Assembly: GCA_021163175.1 (NCBI GenBank)
Contig: JAGGXG010000141.1
Coordinates: 1-13,469 of the forward strand
DNA length: 13,469 nucleotides
Origin: Thermoplasmata archaeon
Lineage (GTDB): Archaea; Thermoplasmatota; E2; UBA202; JdFR-43
Direction: 5' to 3'
Position numbers and translations under genes: made by a program. Shown in pieces: positions 6,309 through 13,184 of the stretch (positions are counted from its first letter, which is position 1; the number at the start of each line of letters is the position of its first letter). The notes under the pieces are model-generated. The model searched no databases. It saw nothing but the letters and a program-made list of their open reading frames with translations, and was not told the origin of the DNA.

Positions 6309-8678
6309 ATGAGTGAAAATGATGAAATCATGAAATTGCGTTTTGTTTCTCTTTTGCATGATATTGGAAAATTTTGGCAGGGGGCGGGAGGCAAAGGAAA
6401 ACATGAGGAATTGAGTGCAAAATTTGTGCAACAGTATCTACCTGATGAAATAAGAGAAGGATTGTCTTTCATAGGAGGGCATCACGACGGAAAACAATAT
6501 CTTAGCGAAGGTTATTACCCTCTCAAGATATTGGTTCTTGCTGATTGGTTGGCATCAAGTGAGAGAAAAGATTTGGAGGAGGAAGAGGAGAAAGGAAAAA
6601 GAAAAGTTACTCCAATGGAATCTATTTTTTCAAATATATTCTTAAATGGTGCAGCACCACATAGAAAATATTATGATATCCAATCGTTGTTTGGTACAAA
6701 TATATTCCCTAAAGTAAAAGAAGAGATTCAAGAAGTAACAAAATCTTATAATGAACTTTGGGAGAAATTTGTGAACGAAATAGAAAAATTAAAAGATACA
6801 AATTTCGAGGACAAAGATTCATATTTCATAACGCTCTATTATCTTCTTAGGAAGTATACATCTTTTGTTCCCTCGGCAGTGTGGCAGAGTAAACCTGATA
6901 TTTCTCTCTTTGACCATTCAAGAATGACTTGTGCCATAGCAGAATGTATTTACAAAAATGGCACTGGTGAGGAGGAACTTAAAGATATACTCATAGCATT
7001 AAATAAAAAAGAAGAGTTAACAGATTATGAAAATGAGTTGTTAAACAAAAAAAGATTTATTCTCATTGGGGGCGATGTATCTGGAATACAAAAATTCATT
7101 TATTCAATAGCAGCTAAAGGAGCAGCTAAGGGATTGAAAGGAAGGTCATTTTATCTGCAATTGTTATCGGAAGCAATAGCAAAATACATACTCAAAAAAT
7201 TAGATCTTTCTATTGCAAATCTTGTTTATTCTGCGGGAGGGCATTTTTATATTCTTGCACCTTTGGAAGTAGATATAGAGAGGATAAATAAAGAGCTGGA
7301 AAATATAATGATAGAAATCCATAATGGTGAGTTATATGTTGCAATTGATAAAGTTGAGTTGAGTGCAAAAGATTTTGTTGAAAAGAATATAGGAGAAAAA
7401 TGGAGAGAGTTATCAAATAAACTGGGAGAAAAAAAGAAAAAGAAATTTTCAAGCATTTTGAATGCAGAATTTTTCACTCCGAATATTGATTCAAATAATG
7501 TGTGCCAAGTTTGTGGCTTGCCCTCGAAATATGAATTGATAGAAGAGGAAGATATTAAAAAATGTAGATTATGCAAGAGTTTTGAGGAACTCACAGAAAG
7601 AATAGCAGGAAAGGAGAGGATAAAAGCAAGGTATATAGTAGAATGCAAGCCAGATGGAGAAGAAAAGGAAGGGACTTGGGAATGGAATATTTCAAAATTT
7701 GGAATCAAATATATCATAGTAGAAGATACAAATGATGTGGCTTGCAATAAAGGAATAATTTACACATTGAATAAAGGAGATTTTATTTTAAGAAATGGTG
7801 GAAATTTTGCTTATGGCTTTAAATTCTTGTTCCAAACACCACTAATGGAGCTAAGTGATTTAGCTAAAGGAGCAGATGGTATTAAAAAATGGGGGGTGCT
7901 AAGAGGAGATGTAGATAATTTGGGACAAATATTTAGTAGAGGACTAGATAAAAAGGATAGAAGCATATCAAGAATATCAACATTAAGCTCTCTCATGTCA
8001 TTCTTTTTTGATTATTACATAAATGAAATATGCAAAGAATATCAAGGCAAAATATATGGAGTATATGCAGGAGGGGATGATTTCTTTATTATTGGCTCTT
8101 GGAATATACTGCCCGAACTAGCAAATAAAATATATGGAAACTTTAAGGAATACACAGCCCATAATCCAGATATAACTCTCTCTATAGGCATATCTATAGC
8201 CCCATCAGAAAAATATCCAATCCACAGGATAGCGGGGGCAGCAGGCGAAGAATTGGAAAAGGCAAAGGGCATTAAAAGATATTACGAAGAAATAGGTATT
8301 GAGGCAAAGATTGAAAAAGAAAAGGATTCCATTGCATTTTTAGGCATGCCGATAAAATGGAACAAATATCCTGAATTGAAGGAATTTAAAGACGAATTGC
8401 TAAAATTTATGGAAAAGGCACCAAGGGGTAGTTTGCATAAGTTCTATTCAATATATAAAGTCTATCAGATTGCTAAAAAGAAAGTACGAAACACTGCATT
8501 AGCAAAATATGATAACAGATATGGAAAATGGAGATGGATGCTGGCTTATACCATAGCAAGAATGAAAGCAAATGGAAGTAAAGAAAAAATCAAACAATTA
8601 ATGATTGATAATATAGATTACGCTCCCATTGTTATAAAATGGGTGGAATATTTAATAAGAGGTGATAAAAATGGATGA
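6309..8678 (+). CDS. cas10: Cas10/Csm1, large subunit of the type III-A effector complex
   Basis: 789 residues from the ATG at 6309; an in-frame TTG at 6300 would add three residues and the ATG at 6330 would remove seven. The N-terminal HD domain has LLHDIGKFWQGAG with His17-Asp18, the metal site of the target-activated ssDNase. A first palm domain carries GGDVSGIQKFIYSI (about 254-267). A zinc finger follows (Cys399, Cys402, Cys419, Cys422), then VLRGDVDNLGQIF, and the second palm with an intact GGDD at 588-591, the cyclase site that makes cyclic oligoadenylates from ATP. Both enzymatic activities look preserved. It is the first gene of the operon and overlaps csm2 by eight bases. Its partners are Csm2-Csm5, and its product should activate the CARF protein encoded downstream. 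Confidence 0.96.
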   Translation: MSENDEIMKLRFVSLLHDIGKFWQGAGGKGKHEELSAKFVQQYLPDEIREGLSFIGGHHDGKQYLSEGYYPLKILVLADWLASSERKDLEEEEEKGKRKVTPMESIFSNIFLNGAAPHRKYYDIQSLFGTNIFPKVKEEIQEVTKSYNELWEKFVNEIEKLKDTNFEDKDSYFITLYYLLRKYTSFVPSAVWQSKPDISLFDHSRMTCAIAECIYKNGTGEEELKDILIALNKKEELTDYENELLNKKRFILIGGDVSGIQKFIYSIAAKGAAKGLKGRSFYLQLLSEAIAKYILKKLDLSIANLVYSAGGHFYILAPLEVDIERINKELENIMIEIHNGELYVAIDKVELSAKDFVEKNIGEKWRELSNKLGEKKKKKFSSILNAEFFTPNIDSNNVCQVCGLPSKYELIEEEDIKKCRLCKSFEELTERIAGKERIKARYIVECKPDGEEKEGTWEWNISKFGIKYIIVEDTNDVACNKGIIYTLNKGDFILRNGGNFAYGFKFLFQTPLMELSDLAKGADGIKKWGVLRGDVDNLGQIFSRGLDKKDRSISRISTLSSLMSFFFDYYINEICKEYQGKIYGVYAGGDDFFIIGSWNILPELANKIYGNFKEYTAHNPDITLSIGISIAPSEKYPIHRIAGAAGEELEKAKGIKRYYEEIGIEAKIEKEKDSIAFLGMPIKWNKYPELKEFKDELLKFMEKAPRGSLHKFYSIYKVYQIAKKKVRNTALAKYDNRYGKWRWMLAYTIARMKANGSKEKIKQLMIDNIDYAPIVIKWVEYLIRGDKNG
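8661..8666 (+). promoter_or_regulatory. Shine-Dalgarno site deciding the csm2 start
   Basis: GGTGAT is a perfect complement to the usual archaeal 16S rRNA 3' end and lies four bases before the ATG at 8671. It therefore selects 8671 over the in-frame GTG at 8662, which lies within the site itself. Confidence 0.8.
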
Positions 8679-9051
8679 AAATATTGTGGAGAATGTAAAA
8701 AGGGATGTACCCGATATTTTGGCAGGCAATATGGAAAAACTTGTGGAAGACGCAAATAAATTAGGAAAACATTTAAAGAATAATGGACTTACCACATCCC
8801 AAATAAGAAAAATATTTAGCGATGTCAAAAAATTGGAAAGTTATGAAAAAAACAAAGCAGAACTGCTATTATTGAGGCCAAAGTTAGCATATGTAGCTGG
8901 AAGGCATGGAAAAAGATCAAAAGGTGTTAAAGATTTACAGGAAATAATAGATGCTTGTGTGAGGCAAATAAAAGATGATGAATCTTTTAAAAATTTCCAG
9001 AATTTTTTTGAAGCAATACTGGCATATCATAAATATTATGGTGGAGAATAA
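8671..9051 (+). CDS. csm2: Csm2, small subunit of the type III-A complex
   Basis: A 126-residue, mostly helical protein matching Csm2: GLTTSQIRKIFSDVKKLE (39-56), then LLLLRPKLAYVAGRHG (69-84), and the C-terminal FQNFFEAILAYHKYYGG. Csm2 subunits line the belly of the complex beside the Csm3 backbone and help hold the crRNA-target duplex; they have no catalytic site. The coding region overlaps the end of cas10 by eight bases and has its own strong Shine-Dalgarno site inside cas10, so it is translated from the same mRNA. It ends right at the Shine-Dalgarno site for csm3. Confidence 0.95.
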   Translation: MDENIVENVKRDVPDILAGNMEKLVEDANKLGKHLKNNGLTTSQIRKIFSDVKKLESYEKNKAELLLLRPKLAYVAGRHGKRSKGVKDLQEIIDACVRQIKDDESFKNFQNFFEAILAYHKYYGGE

Positions 9052-9057
9052 GGTGAT
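9052..9057 (+). promoter_or_regulatory. Shine-Dalgarno site deciding the csm3 start
   Basis: GGTGAT immediately follows the csm2 stop and stands four bases before the ATG at 9062. It rules out the much earlier in-frame ATG at 8975, which lies inside csm2. The 16 bases from 9051 to 9066 are identical to 8660-8675 at csm2. Confidence 0.8.
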
Positions 9058-9061
9058 AAAA

Positions 9062-9874
9062 ATGGAAGAAATAAAATTGTTGGGTAAGGTGGTTATAAAG
9101 GGGTTAATTGAAGCAAAAACTGGGTTGAGAATAGGTGGCTCTACTGTTGGGCTCGATATCGGAGGTGTTGACAATCCAGTTATAAAAGATGCAGAAGGAA
9201 AGCCATACATTCCAGGCTCTTCATTGAAAGGGAAGATGAGGAGTTTGTTAGAAAAAGCAGAAGGATTAGCAAGCGAGGATAAAAGAGTATGGCTAGTAAA
9301 AAATAGAGTAAGCATCCACATGTGCAATGACCCTGATTGTGCGGTCTGCAACATTTTTGGCAGAACCAATGGATACCAAGAAAAAGTAACTGGAGAAAAG
9401 ATAGAAATAACCACAACCTCTCCCACTCGTCTCATTGTCAGGGATGCTGTGCTTATAGAAAAGAGTATAACAGAGGAGATGAGAAAAAATCTGGACTTGG
9501 AATATACAGAAGTAAAATTTGAAAATTCCATAGATAGAATAACATCGGCTGCAAATCCAAGACAAAACGAAAGGGTGCCGGCTGGCGCGCAATTTGAATT
9601 TGAAATGATTTACAATGTGTTTGATGAGAAAGATAAAGAAAATTTGAGGCATGTGTTTAAAACGATGAGGTTGCTGGAAGACGATTATCTTGGTTCCTCC
9701 GGAAGTAGGGGATATGGAAAAGTGGAATTTAAGGATGTGAAGATATACTGGAATTCAATTAAAGATTATGAAAGCGGGAAATTAAACGAGAAAATTATAT
9801 ACGAAATGAAAGACAAAACACTGAAAGATTTATTAAATGATTTTGAAGAAATAAAAACCCAGATAAGTGGTTGA
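9062..9874 (+). CDS. csm3: Csm3, backbone RAMP subunit and target-RNA nuclease
   Basis: A 270-residue RAMP (Cas7-like) protein. The N-terminal part reads GLRIGGSTVGLDIGGVDNPV, where Asp37 aligns with the Csm3 Asp that cuts target RNA every six bases. It is followed by the RAMP signature PYIPGSSLKGKMRSLL. A Cys/His cluster, IHMCNDPDCAVCNIFGR (His-x-Cys-x4-Cys-x2-Cys), looks like a zinc site. The C-terminal glycine-rich loop is GSSGSRGYGKVEF. Several copies should form the filament that holds crRNA. The start at 9062 rests on the Shine-Dalgarno site. The stop is one base before the preferred csm4 ATG, so translation is probably coupled. Confidence 0.95.
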   Translation: MEEIKLLGKVVIKGLIEAKTGLRIGGSTVGLDIGGVDNPVIKDAEGKPYIPGSSLKGKMRSLLEKAEGLASEDKRVWLVKNRVSIHMCNDPDCAVCNIFGRTNGYQEKVTGEKIEITTTSPTRLIVRDAVLIEKSITEEMRKNLDLEYTEVKFENSIDRITSAANPRQNERVPAGAQFEFEMIYNVFDEKDKENLRHVFKTMRLLEDDYLGSSGSRGYGKVEFKDVKIYWNSIKDYESGKLNEKIIYEMKDKTLKDLLNDFEEIKTQISG

Positions 9875-9875
9875 G

Positions 9876-10859
9876 ATGGAATATCTGCAATGCAAGATAA
9901 AGCCGAAAGCATCATTTCATATAGGAATAAAAGAAGGGAGTTTAGAAAAAACAATGCATTACATTCATTCAGACACAATATTTAGTGGCATATGCAATGC
10001 ATACCGCTTATTATATGGAAAGGATGAAACAGAAAGCTTGTTAGAAAAATTTAAAAATGAACAGCCTTCGTTTTTAATTTCCTCAGCATTTCCATACATT
10101 GATGACATTGTATTTTTTCCAATGCCCAAATTCATTAATTTTTCAGATTATGTAAAGGATGAGAAATTGTTTAAAAAGTCCAAAAAAATTGAGTTTGTAT
10201 CTGAAGAGATAATTAAGGGCATATCCAAAAATAGATTCAAGGAAGAACTTAAAGAAGAAAACATGGTTCAGGGGAAAATTTTGGTGACAGGAAAAGAAAG
10301 CGAGAAGATAAAAAATGCCAGTATATGGAAAGAGAAAGAAGTGGCAAGAGTGGTCATAGACAGAAAAACAAATGCTTCAAACATATACTATTTTGGAGAA
10401 GTCGAATACTGTGATAAATGTGGATTGCATTTTCTAATAAAATTCATGGAGAATGGAATCAGAAATAAGATAGAAGCAGCAATAAGATTGCTTGGAGATG
10501 AAGGAATAGGAGGAGATAGAAGTTATGGAAAAGGATTGTTTGAAGCGGAATTCAACAATTTTGAATGGAGCATTAAGGAAGGCAAATTTATGAATTTATC
10601 TCTTTATCTGCCAAAGGAAAATGAGATAGAGATGGTTAAGAAAGGATGGTATGAAATTGTTAACAGAGGGGGATGGGTCTACTCTCCAGATAAAAAAGGA
10701 GAAAGAAAGAAATTTGTGAGAATGATAAAAGAAGGCTCTACTTTTGAAGGAGATGAAGCATTCTATGGAAGAATAACGGAAATTGGAACATCAGAAGAAT
10801 ATCATCATGTTTATAGATATGGATATGGAATGCCACTTTATTTTGGAGGTGGTGCATGA
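9876..10859 (+). CDS. csm4: Csm4, crRNA 5'-handle-binding RAMP subunit
   Basis: 327 residues from the ATG at 9876; an in-frame GTG at 9867 would add three residues and overlap csm3. The N-terminal KASFHIGIKEGSLEKTMHYI and HSDTIFSGICNAYRLLYG blocks and the glycine-rich loop GDEGIGGDRSYGKGLFEAEF mark it as Csm4 (Cas5-like). It should cap the complex at the crRNA 5' handle and bind Cas10. A CDKCG pair lies in the middle; without two more clear ligands a zinc site is uncertain. The stop overlaps the csm5 start as ATGA. Confidence 0.93.
   Translation: MEYLQCKIKPKASFHIGIKEGSLEKTMHYIHSDTIFSGICNAYRLLYGKDETESLLEKFKNEQPSFLISSAFPYIDDIVFFPMPKFINFSDYVKDEKLFKKSKKIEFVSEEIIKGISKNRFKEELKEENMVQGKILVTGKESEKIKNASIWKEKEVARVVIDRKTNASNIYYFGEVEYCDKCGLHFLIKFMENGIRNKIEAAIRLLGDEGIGGDRSYGKGLFEAEFNNFEWSIKEGKFMNLSLYLPKENEIEMVKKGWYEIVNRGGWVYSPDKKGERKKFVRMIKEGSTFEGDEAFYGRITEIGTSEEYHHVYRYGYGMPLYFGGGA
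10845..10850 (+). promoter_or_regulatory. Shine-Dalgarno site for csm5
   Basis: GGAGGT lies five bases before the ATG at 10856, inside the last codons of csm4. Together with the ATGA overlap it supports coupled translation. Confidence 0.75.
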
Positions 10860-11335
10860 AATACAAGATAGAGACATTGTCTCCAATTCATATTGGAAGT
10901 GGAGAAAAAATATCTCCAATGGAATATGTGATGGATAACAAATTCAACAGGATAGATATGGATGAGCTATTTAGAGACAAAGAATTCAATGTAAATGGAT
11001 TTATTGAGGATACACGACTGAACTCTTTTTATCTTGGCGATAAATATGGCAATATAGCAAAGAGGCATGTGATGTATTCATTGGATATAAGCAAGGATGC
11101 ATTAGATCATATAATGAGTAAAAAATCAGAAATTTTGGAGTTTATTAAAACAGGAGGAAAACCCTATATTCCCGGCTCTTCTATAAAAGGAGCAATAAGA
11201 ACAGCTATAATGTGGTATGCACTGAAAAATGATGAAGAATTATATTTTGAATTTGAGGAATATGTTAATAAAATATGGAATAGAAAGGAAAGAAAACCTG
11301 ATAAAAAATGGGCAGGGAGCAAAATAGAAAAATGA
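10856..11335 (+). CDS. csm5: Csm5, N-terminal part (frame ends early)
   Basis: This 159-residue frame encodes the N-terminal RAMP region of Csm5: LSPIHIGSGEKISPMEYVM (9-27) and GGKPYIPGSSIKGAIRTAIM (99-118), the same IPGSSxKG signature as Csm3. It stops at TGA 11333-11335, right after a run of five A (11328-11332), while the rest of Csm5 continues in the -1 frame. Adding one A, or a -1 slip on the last AAA, gives a 367-residue protein, normal for Csm5. The alternatives are a sequencing error, a pseudogene, or a truly split subunit. Csm5 normally sits at the crRNA 3' end of the complex. Confidence 0.88.
   Translation: MKYKIETLSPIHIGSGEKISPMEYVMDNKFNRIDMDELFRDKEFNVNGFIEDTRLNSFYLGDKYGNIAKRHVMYSLDISKDALDHIMSKKSEILEFIKTGGKPYIPGSSIKGAIRTAIMWYALKNDEELYFEFEEYVNKIWNRKERKPDKKWAGSKIEK
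11327..11335 (+). other. csm5 frameshift junction: A-run plus ATGA stop/start overlap
   Basis: GAAAAATGA contains the last sense codons of the N-terminal frame, its TGA stop, and an ATG (11332-11334) that starts the C-terminal frame. A -1 slip of the tRNA on AAA keeps perfect pairing and rejoins the frames exactly at this ATG. A second A-run of six at 11303-11308 could also be the shift point, because both frames are open between the two runs; the protein context (AGSKIEK followed by MIFGKDP) favours the first. Confidence 0.7.
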
Positions 11336-11958
11336 TTTTTGGAAAAGACCCAAATCATGATTTAATGAGAGCTTTTCATGTATCTGATACAGAAAGAATT
11401 GATTTGAATAACCTGAGAATAGAAAATGTGAGAATTTTATCTACCAGGAAAATCGGTTACGGGTATAAAGGATTTAACATCATCATAGAAGCGTTGAGGA
11501 AAGGAACGATTGCGTATACCAGCATAAAAATCGATAATTTTTTGATGGAGGAAAAAGAAGAGTTAGGACTTAATGAAAAGATGTTAAACTATCTTTACGA
11601 ATTTGGAAAAATATGCAACGAATATGCAAAAGATTTAATAGAATATGAAATGAATTTTTTTACGAAATATAACGATGGAAGGCTAAATCAAATAATTGAT
11701 TTGTATGAAGAGTTGTATGACGAAGCAGATAAAGGAATATTGTTGAGGCTGGCGTGGGGCACAGGCTGGCACGGAATGGCGATAGGAAGATTATTGGAAG
11801 AAGATGCGTTGGAGCGATTAAGGAAAATTTATAGTCTTGGAAGGCGGAGAAACATGCCGTATTTTGTTAAGCCATTTCCAAAAACAAGAAAAATTGTTTT
11901 TGAGGATGATATGGCGAGATATCCATTGGGATGGATAAAGTTGGAGGAGATAAAATGA
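11332..11958 (+). CDS. csm5: Csm5, C-terminal part in the -1 frame
   Basis: A 208-residue frame from the overlapping ATG; an earlier in-frame ATG at 11308 would add eight residues. It begins with KDPNHDLMRAFHVSDTE, which in Csm5 follows directly on the N-terminal part, and has the late Csm5 signatures RLAWGTGWHGMAIGRLL and PLGWIKLEE at the end. The frame has no internal stop and ends in an orderly ATGA overlap with the next gene, so it does not look decayed. It could be made by re-initiation at the ATGA, by frameshifting, or the break may be an assembly error. No strong Shine-Dalgarno site precedes it; AGGGAG at 11314-11319 is a weak candidate. Confidence 0.85.
   Translation: MIFGKDPNHDLMRAFHVSDTERIDLNNLRIENVRILSTRKIGYGYKGFNIIIEALRKGTIAYTSIKIDNFLMEEKEELGLNEKMLNYLYEFGKICNEYAKDLIEYEMNFFTKYNDGRLNQIIDLYEELYDEADKGILLRLAWGTGWHGMAIGRLLEEDALERLRKIYSLGRRRNMPYFVKPFPKTRKIVFEDDMARYPLGWIKLEEIK
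11943..11949 (+). promoter_or_regulatory. Shine-Dalgarno site for the CARF-HEPN gene
   Basis: GGAGGAG ends five bases before the ATG at 11955 and selects it over the earlier in-frame ATG at 11931. Confidence 0.7.
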
Positions 11959-13184
11959 AGAAAGCTTTAATAATAACTGTTGGAGTAGGAGTCGGAGAGA
12001 ACAAAGAAAGTGTGACAGATAGCCTGGCACATGCAATCTACTACTCAATCAAGGGTTCTTCCCCGAATATAGTATATTTTGTTGTTACAAAAGAAAGTAA
12101 AAATGCCACTATTCCTAAGCTAAAAGATTATATGGGGAAATTACCCAGCCATCGCTTTGTCCTCTTAGACAATGAAGAGAAAGATGATATAGAAGAAGCT
12201 TATAAAAAAATAAAAAAAATTATAGAAGACTTGAAAAACAAAGGATATGAAGTTACAGTTGATTTCACATCGGGCACAAAAGCAATGAGCGCGGGAGCAG
12301 CGTTAGCTGCAAACAAAGAGTTGGTTAATTTAAAATATATCTCAGGCAAAAGAGAAGGAGGGACTGTAGTAAAAGGCAAAGAAAAAGCAATTGAGATATT
12401 CCCTACAGAATTCTTTATTGATGTTCAAGAAGATTTAATTAAAAGATTGTTTAATAATTATCAGTATGATGCGTGTTTGGAGGCAATAAGCACACTAAAA
12501 AAAGCAACGAGTGAAAAGGAGGTTGTAGAAAAACTTGAAACATATCAAAAAATAGTGGAAGCATATTCATTGTGGGATAAATTTAATCATCACAAAGCAT
12601 GGGAAATATTGAAAAATATTAAAAGTGATGGAGTCGATATTGCTCAAAATAAGAAATTTCTTGGTATGTTGAATAGCAAAAAAGAAAATGATGAAATTGT
12701 GGAGGAATTTTTGATTGCAGATTTGTTGAATAATGCAATGCGTAGAATTGAGGAAGGAAAATATGATGATGCAGTAGCAAGGTTGTATCGTTGTATAGAA
12801 ATGATTGCACAATACAGGTTAAAAAAAGAATATGGAATAGATGCATCTAATGTTGATACTTGGAAATTGAAGATCGATTTAGGTATGGAAGAAAAATTGG
12901 TTGAAAAATATGAAAAAAGGGCTGAAAAAGGAATAGTAAAGTTGGCTTTGCAACAAGATTATGAATTACTAAGAGATTTAGGAGATGAATTAGGCAATAT
13001 GAAGGAGGATAAGGAATTGAATAATTTGCTTAAGAAAAGAAATGATTCAATTTTGGCTCATGGAACTACGCCAATATCCAAGGAAGATGCCGAAAAATTA
13101 TATGAAAAGGTTATAGAGATGGCTTCAAAGGTTATAAAAGATTTAAAGAAGAAAATGAAAAGGGCGGAATTTCCAAAATTATGA
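11955..13184 (+). CDS. CARF-HEPN ribonuclease, Csm6-like (Cas02710/TIGR02710-like)
   Basis: A 409-residue protein. The N-terminal CARF (Rossmann-like) domain starts with KKALIITVGVGVGENKESV and carries VDFTSGTKAMSAGAALAA (102-119), whose GTKAMS at 107-112 is the usual cyclic-oligoadenylate-binding loop. The helical C-terminal part includes YDDAVARLYRCIEMIAQYRL (270-289), a block of the Cas02710 family, and ends with a HEPN motif, Arg362-x6-His369 in RNDSILAHG, the RNase active site. It should bind the messenger made by Cas10 and cut RNA non-specifically during infection. The start has a good Shine-Dalgarno site and overlaps csm5 as ATGA; the stop overlaps the next gene in the same way. The subfamily name is less certain than the domain layout. 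Confidence 0.9.
   Translation: MKKALIITVGVGVGENKESVTDSLAHAIYYSIKGSSPNIVYFVVTKESKNATIPKLKDYMGKLPSHRFVLLDNEEKDDIEEAYKKIKKIIEDLKNKGYEVTVDFTSGTKAMSAGAALAANKELVNLKYISGKREGGTVVKGKEKAIEIFPTEFFIDVQEDLIKRLFNNYQYDACLEAISTLKKATSEKEVVEKLETYQKIVEAYSLWDKFNHHKAWEILKNIKSDGVDIAQNKKFLGMLNSKKENDEIVEEFLIADLLNNAMRRIEEGKYDDAVARLYRCIEMIAQYRLKKEYGIDASNVDTWKLKIDLGMEEKLVEKYEKRAEKGIVKLALQQDYELLRDLGDELGNMKEDKELNNLLKKRNDSILAHGTTPISKEDAEKLYEKVIEMASKVIKDLKKKMKRAEFPKL

Noticed and set aside
7247..7747. Minus-strand open frame of 166 codons inside cas10
   Set aside because: It is a shadow of the AT-rich cas10 coding strand; the translation is Ser/Phe/Leu-rich with no motif and no promoter or ribosome site.
8975..9061. Longer Csm3 start at 8975
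   Set aside because: It would add 29 residues overlapping csm2 in another frame, while the ATG at 9062 has a perfect Shine-Dalgarno site and the resulting protein starts like other Csm3 proteins.
8935..9531. Minus-strand open frame of 198 codons across csm2 and csm3
   Set aside because: It is opposite two certain genes and its composition is that of a shadow frame; no family is recognised.
11308..11331. ATG at 11308 as start of the csm5 C-terminal frame
   Set aside because: The eight added residues do not look like Csm5, whereas the N-terminal frame over the same bases continues the family pattern to the ATGA at 11332.
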